This document shows, in pieces, positions 1 to 8,575 of a stretch of DNA of 64,000 nt; position 1 is the stretch's first letter, and every line of letters begins with the position of its first letter. Origin of the DNA: JADLGL01 sp963667605 (lineage in GTDB: Bacteria > Pseudomonadota > Alphaproteobacteria > Rhizobiales > Kaistiaceae); contig CAXXUZ010000003.1 in the NCBI GenBank assembly GCA_963667605.2, positions 1,240,001 to 1,304,000 on the forward strand, read 5' to 3'. The translations under genes and the position numbers were made by a program. Under the pieces are notes generated by a model. That model was given only the letters and a program-made list of their open reading frames with translations, did not search any database and was not told the DNA's origin.

Positions 1-810
1 CGCTCGATTCTCGTCCTTGACGAAACTGCGGACATACTCGTCGGCCGGATGCAGCAGGATTTGGGTGGGCGCGCCGATTTGCACGACCTCGCCGTCGCGG
101 AGGACGGCGATCTGATCACCGATCCCAAGCGCTTCATCCAAATCGTGGGTGATAAATACAATCGTCTTTTTCAGCTTCGCCTGAAGCGAAATCAGCAGGT
201 CCTGCATTTGGCTTCGGATCAACGGGTCGAGAGCCGAAAACGCCTCATCCATCAACAAAATGTTGCGGTCGACGCAAAACGCGCGAGCAAGCCCCACCCG
301 CTGCTGCATGCCGCCGGACAACTGCGACGGATACTGGTTCTCGAAACCGGTAAGACCCACCGCCTCGATCCAGTCCATAGCCTTGGCCTTGCGTTCCAGG
401 CGAGGGACTTTCTGCAGCTCCAATCCGTAGGCGACGTTCTGCAGTACCGTGCGGTGCGGCAGAAGCGCGAAATGCTGAAATACCATCGCCAGCCTGTCCC
501 GACGGAAGCGGATGAGGTCGGGAATCGACAGCGCCAGAATGTCGGCGCCGTCGATCATTATCGTGCCGGCGGTCGGATCGATCAGGCGATTTATGTGACG
601 GATCAGGGTCGACTTACCGGAGCCGGACAGGCCCATTACCACAAAGATCTGCCCCTCCTCGACCGACAACGAGACGTTGCGAAGAGCGACGGTGTGGCCG
701 GTTTTGGCCAGCAGCTCGCCACGACCCACCCCCTCGTGCATCCGTTTCAGCGCCAACTCGGGACGCCGGCCGAAAATCTTGGTAATGCCGCGAAGCTCAA
801 TCTTCGCCAA
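1..810 (-). CDS. proV: Glycine betaine/proline ABC transporter ATP-binding protein (partial)
   Basis: This is the ATPase of an osmoprotectant importer; it acts on the cytoplasmic face and hydrolyses ATP to drive uptake. The translation shows Walker A GLSGSGKST at about residue 60-68, the ABC signature LSGGMQQR at about 164-171 and Walker B ILLMDEAFSALDP directly after. The start is read as TTG at 808-810 because a GAGGAG ribosome site lies 820-825 on the same strand and the permease stop is only 5 bases upstream; no ATG is suitably placed. The reading frame runs off the left edge after 270 residues, so the C-terminal regulatory (CBS-like) part, if present, is not visible. It is the third gene of a substrate-binding protein-permease-ATPase operon. 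Confidence in family is high; the exact solute (glycine betaine, proline or choline) is inferred. Confidence 0.93.
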   Translation of the reverse strand, partial: MAKIELRGITKIFGRRPELALKRMHEGVGRGELLAKTGHTVALRNVSLSVEEGQIFVVMGLSGSGKSTLIRHINRLIDPTAGTIMIDGADILALSIPDLIRFRRDRLAMVFQHFALLPHRTVLQNVAYGLELQKVPRLERKAKAMDWIEAVGLTGFENQYPSQLSGGMQQRVGLARAFCVDRNILLMDEAFSALDPLIRSQMQDLLISLQAKLKKTIVFITHDLDEALGIGDQIAVLRDGEVVQIGAPTQILLHPADEYVRSFVKDENRA

Positions 811-815
811 GCCGG

Positions 816-1703
816 TCAGCTCCTCACGCGCCTGTGGGCTTGCATCCGACCGCCCGCCGCCTGCGTTATGCGGTCGAAAATGATCGCCAGCACGACAACA
901 CCAGTGCCACCTAGCAAGCCCAGACCCAGCTGGTTTCGTTGCAAGCCGAGAAGCACCGTCTCGCCAAGACCATGGGCGCCGATCAGCGATGCGATCACCA
1001 CCATCGCCAGCGCCGCCATAGTGGTCTGGTTGAGTCCTTGCAGGATTGTGGGGAGAGCCAGTGGAAATTGGACGCCACGTAGCATTTGCCAGCGGGTGGC
1101 GCCGAAAGATCGGCTCGCTTCCATCACTTGATGGTCGACCTCGCGGATGCCGAGATCGGTCAACCGAATGAGCGGCGGCGTCGCGTAGATCACGGTGGCA
1201 ATAATCGCCGGCACTTTGCCCAGACCAAACAGCATCGCAATTGGGATTAGATAGACGAAGCTGGGGATGGTCTGCATCACGTCGAGCACCGGCGTGAGCG
1301 CGGCCTTGAACCAGTTGCTCCGGGCGCTGAGCACGCCCACAGGTGTACCAATAATCACTGCCATGAACACCGAGATGATCATGATCGAGACAGTCTGCAT
1401 CGCCTCGGTCCACAGTTGGAGAGCACCCAGAAGATAGGCCACAGCAACAATCACGACGGTGAATACGATCCGCCGCGACGCGGCGAAGGCGATCAGCCCG
1501 ATTCCCAGCAGCACGACCCAGGGCGGGGCACCGCGCAGCGTCTGTTCGACCCACAGCAGCGGCTGGAGGATGGTATCGGACATGGCACCGAAGAAATCGC
1601 CTGCATTTGTCACAAGCCAGGGCAGGAAGGCGTCGGCCTTTTCGACGAGCCCGGTGCCGATATCGGGAAAGTCCTCCGCGGTCCGCGGAATCAAGGCAGC
1701 CAT
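816..1703 (-). CDS. proW: Glycine betaine/proline ABC transporter permease
   Basis: Integral membrane subunit of the osmolyte importer, 295 residues. Hydrophobic segments start at about residue 60 and continue to the C terminus, and the cytoplasmic coupling (EAA-like) loop EASRSFGATRWQM is visible at about residue 190. Family ProW/OpuAB proteins have this topology. The stop codon lies 5 bases before the ATPase start and the substrate-binding gene ends 74 bases upstream, so the three genes form one minus-strand operon. The first 50 or so residues are soluble, as is usual for ProW. Confidence 0.93.
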   Translation of the reverse strand: MAALIPRTAEDFPDIGTGLVEKADAFLPWLVTNAGDFFGAMSDTILQPLLWVEQTLRGAPPWVVLLGIGLIAFAASRRIVFTVVIVAVAYLLGALQLWTEAMQTVSIMIISVFMAVIIGTPVGVLSARSNWFKAALTPVLDVMQTIPSFVYLIPIAMLFGLGKVPAIIATVIYATPPLIRLTDLGIREVDHQVMEASRSFGATRWQMLRGVQFPLALPTILQGLNQTTMAALAMVVIASLIGAHGLGETVLLGLQRNQLGLGLLGGTGVVVLAIIFDRITQAAGGRMQAHRRVRS

Positions 1704-1777
1704 GGTCCGCTCCTCATATGAAACGTCCGGCAGCTTTCGCCGCCGGACGCAATTGTCGCTCCGTCAGGCCGACCGGT

Positions 1778-2794
1778 CTACATCGCAAGTGCAGCGTTCA
1801 CAGCCGCCGCGACCTCCTCCGACACCCAAGCGGTCCAGACATCCAGATTTTCGCGGAGGAACTCGACCGCCGCTTCCTCCGGCGTAACGCTATTCTCCTG
1901 CATGAATGCCAGATACTGGCTGACCATCAGATTGGTGGTCTCATAGGCTTCGAGAAAAGCAACAATGCCAGGCACCTCAGCGGCGAATTCCGTGTTGGCG
2001 CCGATGATCACATTGCTGATCGGATAGGCGGTGGCCTCAGTGGGATTGTCGGTCGCGTTCAAGGCATCCCATATCGCCTGATCGAAGGGGGACTCTTCAA
2101 GCCGATAGAAATCATATTTGCCGATTAGCCAGGACGGCTCCCAATAGTAGAACAATACCGGCTCGCCCTGCAGAACTGCCGACTCGACTACAGCCAATAG
2201 GGCCTGGCCGCTGGCGCGGAAATTGACGTAATACTCGTCAAGGCCATAGGCGACGAGCTTCTTGGAATTGATCACCTCGCAAACCCAACCGGCAGGACAA
2301 TTGTAGAACCGGCCCTTGCCCGGCTCCTCCGGATCGGCGAACAGCGAGACATAGTCCGGCAGGTCGGCCACCGACCGAAGTCCGGGCGCAACCGCACCGG
2401 GTCCCTCGACGATGTAGCGCGGTACGAACCAGCCCTCGGTAGCGTCGGGGAAATTGCTGCCGACCGGCACCACGGTGCCGGCGGCCTCCGCATCAACCCA
2501 AGCCTGTGCCGGATTGGCCGTCCAGATCTCCATGATTACGTCGATATCGCCACGCGCGACACCGTTGATCAATGGGATCGTCTCGCCGGGAATGTCGTTT
2601 GTTCCGCAACCATAGCCCGCCTCGAGAATATACCGAGCAACGGCATTGTGGAATTGCGCCGAATCATAACCCAGCTGTGCGAAGACGATCGGACGATCGA
2701 TCTCGCAGGCTGGAGCCTCCTGTGCAAGACTGGGCACAAATGCCGGAACGGCAAGCAGGATGCCGGCGGCAATCGCGATGATCTTCCGATTCAT
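1778..2794 (-). CDS. proX: Glycine betaine-type ABC transporter substrate-binding protein
   Basis: Periplasmic ligand-binding protein of the importer, 338 residues. The open frame extends further upstream, but the ATG at 2792-2794 begins a typical signal peptide (MNRKIIAIAAGILLAVPAFV, cleavage expected after SLA before QEAP), so that start is chosen. The mature protein has the OpuAC-like pattern, with ...YDSAQFHNAVARYILE near the N terminus, MEIWTANP, and Trp-rich stretches such as YYWEPSW that in this family cage the quaternary ammonium group. It is the first gene of the operon, so expression is probably driven from the 2795-3127 intergenic region, perhaps in response to salt (inference). 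Confidence 0.92.
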   Translation of the reverse strand: MNRKIIAIAAGILLAVPAFVPSLAQEAPACEIDRPIVFAQLGYDSAQFHNAVARYILEAGYGCGTNDIPGETIPLINGVARGDIDVIMEIWTANPAQAWVDAEAAGTVVPVGSNFPDATEGWFVPRYIVEGPGAVAPGLRSVADLPDYVSLFADPEEPGKGRFYNCPAGWVCEVINSKKLVAYGLDEYYVNFRASGQALLAVVESAVLQGEPVLFYYWEPSWLIGKYDFYRLEESPFDQAIWDALNATDNPTEATAYPISNVIIGANTEFAAEVPGIVAFLEAYETTNLMVSQYLAFMQENSVTPEEAAVEFLRENLDVWTAWVSEEVAAAVNAALAM

Positions 2795-3127
2795 AGAGAT
2801 GAATTTCCATCGGTTTGTCTGGCATTGCGGCGAGTACCGCCGCCGATGTCGATGCGCATATAACGTGTTTGGCTTGCCGCGCCTCTCACATTGAAGCGAG
2901 CGTTGGGTCAGTGGGACCTCAGTTGCCTCCGCAACCGGCGAAGGCTCGGCGCCAAGCCCCGAATTGTGCAGCCAGCCAAACACCCCAGCCAACATAACCA
3001 ATCTGCGGCACAATTGGCAAGATGCGGCATTGCAGCGGACTCACCGCAACTTGATTTCCGCGCCCCCAGGGGCGCCGTCTAGTAGATTGGCGACCATTTT
3101 CGCGGGGCCTGGGGAGACGGCGGCTCG
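2795..3127. other. Intergenic region between proX and the sigma factor gene
   Basis: A 333-base stretch lying between the divergently transcribed proX (minus) and ECF sigma gene (plus). It should hold both promoters. I could not make a convincing -35/-10 pair for either. Open frames crossing it lack recognisable protein features, and I see no RNA gene. Confidence 0.5.
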
Positions 3128-3694
3128 ATGAACCAGCCAATTGCCAACGCTGATCTCGGGGCCCTGATGGCGGCAGTTCAATCCAGTGACACCAGCGCCT
3201 ATCACCGACTCCTGACCGCTATCGCCCCGTTGATCAGGAAGGCAATCCGGGGGCAGGCTCGCGGGCTACACCCATCCGATCTTGAGGATCTGGTCCAGGA
3301 CGCTTTGCTCTCGATCCATCTCGTCCGGGCGACCTATGATTCGCGGCGACCGTTCCTGCCGTGGATGAACGCGATTGCGCGACATCGGACCATCGACTGG
3401 GCTCGCAGGCACAGCCGCCGTACCGCGAATGAGACCGCCGACACCCACAAGGTTGAAACTTTCGTCGCCGAGGAAACGAACATGGTAGGCGATGGCATTG
3501 GCGACCCCGAGGCCCTGAGACGAGCGATCGTCGAATTACCGAAGGGACAAAGACAGGCGATTGAGATGTTGAAGCTCCACGAGATGACCTTGCGCGAAGC
3601 ATCTGAGGTCAGCGGAACCAACATCTCCGCCCTCAAAGTCGCCTGTCAGCGCGGAATCAAGTCCCTGCGCTCGGTTTTGGCTGCCGAGATCTGA
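3128..3694 (+). CDS. ECF-type RNA polymerase sigma factor
   Basis: A 188-residue sigma-70 family protein with only regions 2 and 4, as in extracytoplasmic function sigma factors. Region 2 contains HPSDLEDLVQDALLSIH (about residues 48-64) and the promoter -10 recognition helix WMNAIARHRTIDWARR (about 78-93); region 4 contains LPKGQRQAIEMLKLHEMTL and the helix-turn-helix around SGTNISALKVACQRG (about 137-178). The stop is two bases before the GTG start of a DUF1109/NrsF-type membrane protein, the usual partner that holds the sigma factor inactive at the membrane in alphaproteobacteria (NrsF-SigF in Caulobacter is the model). The partner is frameshifted here, which could leave the sigma factor unrestrained. 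Confidence 0.92.
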   Translation: MNQPIANADLGALMAAVQSSDTSAYHRLLTAIAPLIRKAIRGQARGLHPSDLEDLVQDALLSIHLVRATYDSRRPFLPWMNAIARHRTIDWARRHSRRTANETADTHKVETFVAEETNMVGDGIGDPEALRRAIVELPKGQRQAIEMLKLHEMTLREASEVSGTNISALKVACQRGIKSLRSVLAAEI

Positions 3695-3696
3695 TC

Positions 3697-4352
3697 GTGG
3701 AAACCGAGCAATTTGTTCGCCGCCTCGCCGCATCGGGGACCGCGATTAGGCCACTAGGCTCTCCATTCGACCAGACCGTCCTTTGGATCGGTCTCTCCCT
3801 TCCGTTTTTGGCGATTGCCGTAACCACAATCGGGCAATCCCCCAATTGGTCCCGGTTTGGCGACGAGCCGCAATTTCTGTTCGGGCAAACTGCTGCTGCG
3901 GCGACAGCGATCCTTGCCGCGATCGCGGCCTTTGCCAGCATCGTCCCCGGCTTCAAACGCTATTGGTTATGGCTACCGCTTTTGCCGCTGGCGCTGTGGT
4001 TGGCTAGCCTCGTCCAAGGCTATTTCGAAGATTTCGCCAATCTCGGGCGGAGGCGTTCGCCCTTCGCTTCGACGGTGATTGCATTGTCCTGATGATCCTG
4101 GTCGGCGCCGCACCGACAGCGATGATGATGACGATGCTTCGGCGCGGCGCGCCGTTGCGGCCACGCTTGACCTTGGCGCTGGCGGGGCTCGGGGTCGGCG
4201 GGCTCGCCAATGTGGCGATGCAAATGTTCCATCAACCGGAAATCAGTCTGATGGTGCTCGTCTGGCACCTCGGCGCGGTCGCGATGTTAACGGCCCTGGC
4301 CGCATACCTGGGGCCGACGCTGCTAAATTGGAGCCGCATCCGGGTCGGATAA
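3697..4352 (+). pseudogene. NrsF/DUF1109-type anti-sigma factor, frameshifted
   Basis: Membrane anti-sigma factor, split in two frames. The first part (3697-4092, GTG start) covers the cytoplasmic start METEQFVRRLAASG and the first hydrophobic helices; the second part runs in the -1 frame to a stop at 4352 and holds further helices. Reading the -1 frame upstream gives EAFALRFDGDCIVLMILVGA, which contains the conserved D-x-x-C region of the family, so the proteins join near 4047-4053, where CTCGGGCGGAG would be in frame as CTCGGGGCGGAG. One G appears to be missing from a G run. Joined length is about 218 residues, normal for DUF1109. The lesion is a real mutation or a homopolymer error; sequence alone cannot tell. 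Confidence 0.82.
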
Positions 4353-4492
4353 GCCGACGAGACGCCCGATTCTCGTCGTCGACGTTCAACGCCGCCGCCG
4401 GCCAAGCGCCCTTTACCAATATTTGAGGTTGCTGCGCTAAGAATCTCAACTCGGATGAAAGCCTGTCCCATCTTCGCATCCGAGTTCAGCAG

Positions 4493-6622
4493 GTGCGAAT
4501 GTTCAAATTGGGCAACGTGGCGTGGTTCCTCGGCCGGCTTCGCGTTCAATTCACCCTCTATATCGCGGCGCTGCTGGTGATCTTCACCGCGCTGGTGCTG
4601 GCCTTTAATTGGCGCGGCCAGGAAGAAATCGTCCTTGATCGGCTCGACGCCAATGTCAGCTATGTCGCTGCCATGACAGCGATATTGGCCGGCGATCGTC
4701 TGCAGGAGGGCGACGTCGCCGGACTGACGGTAATCGTCGGGGAGATCGTCGAGCTCGAGGACGCGATGTCGATCGCCATCCTGTCGCCCGACGGCCAGAT
4801 TCTGGTCGAGGGTCGCGGGCTGGCGACCGCCGAAGACTTTCGAGCTTCTCCGGATGCACCCCTAGGCGTGCAAGCCGATCGCATCAATGCCGCCGCCGAT
4901 GTCATCGTCGGCGGCGCAATCGTGGCGCAAATCTGTATTTCCCGCGCGCTACAAATGCCGGGCGCGGCCGCCGGCGGATCGATTCTCGGAAACGCGGCTT
5001 TCGGCGAGGAAGCCGCATCGTTTCACGCCGTTCTCGAGCGAAACCTGCTGATCGGCCTCATCATGTTCGTGCTGGCCATTCCGCTGGCGGCTTTCTTCAT
5101 CAACCGAACCACAAGGGGGATTTCGTCGGTCACCAAAGCCGCCAATCAGATGGCGGCCGGTGATCTCGATGTCGAGATTCCTCAGTCCGGCACGGGCGAG
5201 GTCGCGGAACTGCAAAACTCGTTCCGCGTCATGCAGACCGAACTGCGCGACAATATCGGCAAGATCGAAGCCCTGGCCTACACCGACGGCATCACCGGTC
5301 TGGCCAACCGCGCCCGGTTTCAGCAAGCGTTGGAGGGGACGTTTCGCGGCGATCACGTCGCGGCCGGTGCCGTGTTGATGATTGACCTTGACCATTTCAA
5401 GGGTGTCAACGACGCTCACGGCCATCGCTTCGGCGATCGCGTTTTGGCCGCGGTCGGGACCCGGCTGGCATCTTTGATAGCCACCGAGGGCGCCGAGATC
5501 GGGATCCATAACAGGATACTGGCCCGCTTCGGCGGCGACGGATTTGCCCTGTTGGTGCGCGGGGCTGTTGACCGGCAGGCGCTTGAGCGACTGTCCGACG
5601 GCATCATCCGCGGATTGGAGGAGCCGTTCCAGATCGCCGGAATGCGCATCAACATCGGCTGCAGTATCGGTATCGCCCCGATCGACAAAGGGGCAAGAAG
5701 CCCGACGCAATTGCTACAACAGGTCGACCTTGCGATGTATTCGGCCAAGAACGACGGCCGCCGCCGGGCGCGATTCTTTTCGGCCGAAATCAGGGCCGCC
5801 GCCAAACGTAACGCTTCGCTTGAGAGCGACCTTCGCGACGCCATCCGCACAGATGCGCTTTTGGTCTATTATCAGCCGAAAATCCGTTGCGACACGCTCG
5901 CCATTGCCGGGGCGGAGGCGCTTCTGCGATGGCGCCATCCGACTGAGGGATTCATCAGCCCCTCCGAATTCATTCCGATCGCTGAAGGAAGCGGTCTGAT
6001 CGCCGACACTGGCAATCGGGTTCTCGCTCAAAGCCTCAACGAATTCCGCAGGCTCTACGATGAAGGGATTGATCTCTCGCTCGCCGTCAATGTCGCAGCG
6101 CTGCAACTGCAGCGCGCCGATTTCGTCGCCAGCGTTGTCGGCGCGCTGACAGGTTCTCGATTTCCGCCAGACCGCCTCGAGCTGGAGCTCACCGAGTCGA
6201 CCGCGATCCTGGCTTCTGAGAGGCCGGATCAATTGATGGCGCCGCTCCGCGAACTCGGTGTTCGCTTTGCGATCGATGATTTCGGCACCGGTCACTCAAG
6301 CCTGGGCCGACTCCCGAGCCCTCCCTTCGACATCCTCAAAATCGACCAGAGCTTTATCGCCGATCTCGCCGACAGCGCCGACAAACAAACCATAGTCCGC
6401 ACGGTCACTTCATTGGCTCACGGACTTGGCCTCGAGATCGTCGCCGAAGGCGTCGAACGCGAGGAGGACTACCTCATCCTCCGCGAATGTCGAGTTCACT
6501 TGGCCCAGGGTTTCCTTTGGAGTCCGGCACTGCCCTTCGCCGAGTTCGCCACATTGGTCAGAGCCATGCGACCGGCCGAAACCGAGCCGGCCGGCGCCTC
6601 CAGCGGGACACTTGGCGCCTAG
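4493..6622 (+). CDS. Membrane GGDEF-EAL protein with degenerate GGDEF motif
   Basis: A 709-residue cyclic-di-GMP protein. Order: transmembrane helix about 19-38, periplasmic sensor region about 40-180, second helix about 183-201, HAMP linker to about 253, GGDEF domain about 260-425, EAL domain about 445-690. The GGDEF signature reads GGDGF (about residue 346), losing the catalytic Glu, and no RxxD inhibitory site precedes it. The EAL domain keeps EALLRW, ELTES, DDFGTG, LKIDQSF and EIVAEGVE, so phosphodiesterase chemistry looks intact. The best reading is a c-di-GMP phosphodiesterase whose GGDEF part may bind GTP as an allosteric module (inference from other degenerate GGDEF-EAL proteins). GTG 4493 and ATG 4499 are both possible starts; AGCAGG at 4488-4493 favours ATG 4499. 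Confidence 0.9.
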   Translation: MRMFKLGNVAWFLGRLRVQFTLYIAALLVIFTALVLAFNWRGQEEIVLDRLDANVSYVAAMTAILAGDRLQEGDVAGLTVIVGEIVELEDAMSIAILSPDGQILVEGRGLATAEDFRASPDAPLGVQADRINAAADVIVGGAIVAQICISRALQMPGAAAGGSILGNAAFGEEAASFHAVLERNLLIGLIMFVLAIPLAAFFINRTTRGISSVTKAANQMAAGDLDVEIPQSGTGEVAELQNSFRVMQTELRDNIGKIEALAYTDGITGLANRARFQQALEGTFRGDHVAAGAVLMIDLDHFKGVNDAHGHRFGDRVLAAVGTRLASLIATEGAEIGIHNRILARFGGDGFALLVRGAVDRQALERLSDGIIRGLEEPFQIAGMRINIGCSIGIAPIDKGARSPTQLLQQVDLAMYSAKNDGRRRARFFSAEIRAAAKRNASLESDLRDAIRTDALLVYYQPKIRCDTLAIAGAEALLRWRHPTEGFISPSEFIPIAEGSGLIADTGNRVLAQSLNEFRRLYDEGIDLSLAVNVAALQLQRADFVASVVGALTGSRFPPDRLELELTESTAILASERPDQLMAPLRELGVRFAIDDFGTGHSSLGRLPSPPFDILKIDQSFIADLADSADKQTIVRTVTSLAHGLGLEIVAEGVEREEDYLILRECRVHLAQGFLWSPALPFAEFATLVRAMRPAETEPAGASSGTLGA

Positions 6623-6680
6623 GCTCTCGGCGGTCCCCCAGGGAACATCCCGATCAAAATTCGGTAATAAAGAGCTAGGC

Positions 6681-7136
6681 TCACAAGCCGCTCCCCGGGC
6701 TGTAAGTGCCGATCCAAACATCGTAAAGCCCCGATTGCGGCTTGTTGATCGTGATCGACGGATTTAAGCCGCCACCGCCATCGTCATTGAAATGCCAAGC
6801 TCCCGACGGATCGTTGATCAACAAGATCGTATCGGTGTTGGACTGAACGTAGAACGTCAACGAGACGCCCGCGGCATTGTAATATAGGTCAAAATCGGGA
6901 GCCGCGGCGACATAGCCTTGCCAGTTGAACCCGCAGGCAAGAAGATTAAACCCGCCACCAGCAGTAACATTTCGAGAATAGGGGTCGGGCAAAAAGCCCG
7001 CATCCAGGGTGACCGCGCCGAAAGGAGGTTCAAGCTGCCAATCGGGGCAGGCTTCGGCCGCTCCGGCAACCAATGTTACACCAAGAATCGACGCACAAAG
7101 GGTCGTTACGAGCCTTCCGATCACTCTCGCCTCCAT
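6681..7136 (-). CDS. Small secreted protein with a PPC-like domain
   Basis: A 151-residue exported protein. The frame is open 16 codons further, but the ATG at 7134-7136 begins a signal peptide (MEARVIGRLVTTLCASILGV, cleavage probably after the AEA before CPDW). The mature part, with FYVQSNTDTILLINDP, HFNDDGGG and YDVWIGTYSP, resembles the beta-sandwich PPC domain (bacterial pre-peptidase C-terminal), which also occurs alone in alphaproteobacterial secreted proteins. Two cysteines (CPDW, LLACGF) could form a disulfide. No enzyme motif is visible. It is convergent with the GGDEF-EAL gene and ends against a tRNA-linked insertion site. Confidence 0.75.
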   Translation of the reverse strand: MEARVIGRLVTTLCASILGVTLVAGAAEACPDWQLEPPFGAVTLDAGFLPDPYSRNVTAGGGFNLLACGFNWQGYVAAAPDFDLYYNAAGVSLTFYVQSNTDTILLINDPSGAWHFNDDGGGGLNPSITINKPQSGLYDVWIGTYSPGSGL

Positions 7137-7173
7137 CTTTGATTCAGATAACCTACGCACGCTCGGAGAGGTT

Positions 7174-7218
7174 TGGTGCCGCACGCCGGATTCGAACCAG
7201 CGACCTCCGCATTACGAA
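7174..7218 (-). other. Attachment site: 3' fragment of tRNA-Thr(CGT)
   Basis: On the minus strand this gives the anticodon loop TTCGTAA, the 3' anticodon stem TGCGG, the T arm GCTGG-TTCGAAT-CCGGC (all five pairs form) and the acceptor 3' strand GTGCGGC followed by A and CCA. The 5' half (acceptor, D arm, 5' anticodon stem) is absent: the sequence upstream of the loop does not pair. A 3' tRNA piece directly in front of an integrase gene is the hallmark of an att junction made by tyrosine integrases that recombine in tRNA genes. No second copy of this block was found in the window. Confidence 0.85.
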
Positions 7219-7366
7219 GAAGAGGGGATGGGTTGTCAAAAATGGTCGGGAAGCGTCAACAAGTCATGTTAATTGCGCAAAACGCGCTGGACCATCATAC
7301 CAATCTGGGCAATACTGCTCATGCGTCATCACAAGATTGCTTCCCATATGCTTCCCAATTGGTCCC

Positions 7367-8572
7367 GTGCGCTTCACCAAGCCTTCCATTGCGGTCCTCG
7401 AACTTCCGCCCGGATCATCGGACCGGATTATCTTTGACGACGCTCTGCCGGGTTTTGGAGTTCGTCTGCGAGGCGGCGGAAAGAAGACGTGGATTGTTCA
7501 ATACCGCGTAGGCGCCAAACAGCGTCGTTTGACTCTCGGCTCACTGAACAGCTTGGACCTGGACGCGGCCCAAAGGGAAGCGCGGAGAGCGCTCGCAAAA
7601 GTCGGACTGGCGGTTGATCCGCAGGCCGAGAAGGACAAGAAGCGGGCGGAGGCATCCCTTACCCTCGGTGCTCTGGTCCAGCGTTATCTTAGCCTCAAGA
7701 AAGGTCAACATAGACCACGCACCTTTGTCGAAACCGAGCGCCACCTGATGAAGGGTTGGGCGCCGCTTCACGGTCAGCCAATAACTACGATCGGGCGAAC
7801 CGACGTGGCTAGCAGGATCGGTGCTCTGGCGGAAGAAAAGGGGCCAGGATCAGCTGATCGCGCCCGCGCTGTACTGTCAGGCTTCTTTTCATGGGCAGTT
7901 CGTGAGGGCCTTGCTGAGACAAATCCGGTCACCGCAACCAACAGGCCGGCCATTTCGAGGCCCAGAGACCGGCTCTTGAACAACACCGAGATCGGCGAAG
8001 TGTGGAACGGCTGCCTGTCCCATGATTTTGGACGGATCGTCAGACTATTGATGCTCACCGGCCAGCGACGTGACGAATTGGGCTCGATGCGATGGTCCGA
8101 ACTCGACGTCGAAAACGCACTTTGGTCGCTCCCGGGGGAGCGGACGAAAAACCATCGACCCCACGTCGTCCCCCTCTCCGATCTCGTGCTTTCGATCATC
8201 GCAGAGATCCCTGCAAGGGACGGACGTGACCTTGTGTTCGGTGAAGGAGCGGGCGGCTTCAGCGGTTGGAGCAAAGCCAAAGCGGCACTCGACCGTCGTA
8301 CCAATGTCGAGCGCGACCGCCCGATGCCGAAATGGCGCCTTCACGATCTTCGCCGAACCGCGGCAACGGGGATGGCCGAGCTAGGCACACCACCGCACGT
8401 GATCGAAGCAGTTTTGAACCACGTCAGCGGCTCAAAGGCCGGCGTTGCCGGCATCTACAACAAGGCACTGCTCTTACCCGAGCGACGGCAAGCACTGACG
8501 CTTTGGGCAGAGCACGTTATCGGACTCTTGGATGAAAACAAGATCACCGTGATCCCGATGCAGCGTGCCTAG
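7367..8572 (+). CDS. Tyrosine-type integrase (P4-like) of the tRNA-Thr element
   Basis: Site-specific recombinase that integrates and excises a mobile element. An N-terminal DUF4102-like arm-binding domain (LPGFGVRLRGGGKKTWIVQYR, then RRLTLGS) is followed by a SAM-like core-binding domain and the catalytic domain with Arg in TGQRRDELG (about 232), HDLRRT (about 325), LNHVSG (about 350) and the Tyr nucleophile in IYNKA (about 364): all active-site residues are present. The frame is open far upstream through the att site; GTG 7367 is chosen because it starts just before the conserved N-terminal domain, but this is uncertain. It reads away from the tRNA-Thr fragment 150 bases upstream, as expected. 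Confidence 0.9.
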   Translation: MRFTKPSIAVLELPPGSSDRIIFDDALPGFGVRLRGGGKKTWIVQYRVGAKQRRLTLGSLNSLDLDAAQREARRALAKVGLAVDPQAEKDKKRAEASLTLGALVQRYLSLKKGQHRPRTFVETERHLMKGWAPLHGQPITTIGRTDVASRIGALAEEKGPGSADRARAVLSGFFSWAVREGLAETNPVTATNRPAISRPRDRLLNNTEIGEVWNGCLSHDFGRIVRLLMLTGQRRDELGSMRWSELDVENALWSLPGERTKNHRPHVVPLSDLVLSIIAEIPARDGRDLVFGEGAGGFSGWSKAKAALDRRTNVERDRPMPKWRLHDLRRTAATGMAELGTPPHVIEAVLNHVSGSKAGVAGIYNKALLLPERRQALTLWAEHVIGLLDENKITVIPMQRA

Positions 8573-8575
8573 CAA

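Noticed and set aside
49..1131. Long plus-strand frame (360 residues) over the betaine ATPase region
   Set aside because: The minus strand carries clear Walker A, signature and Walker B motifs in the ATPase and an intact permease, so the plus frame is a shadow.
4949..5710. Minus-strand frame inside the GGDEF-EAL gene
   Set aside because: It mirrors codons of the domain-bearing plus strand gene and has no signature.
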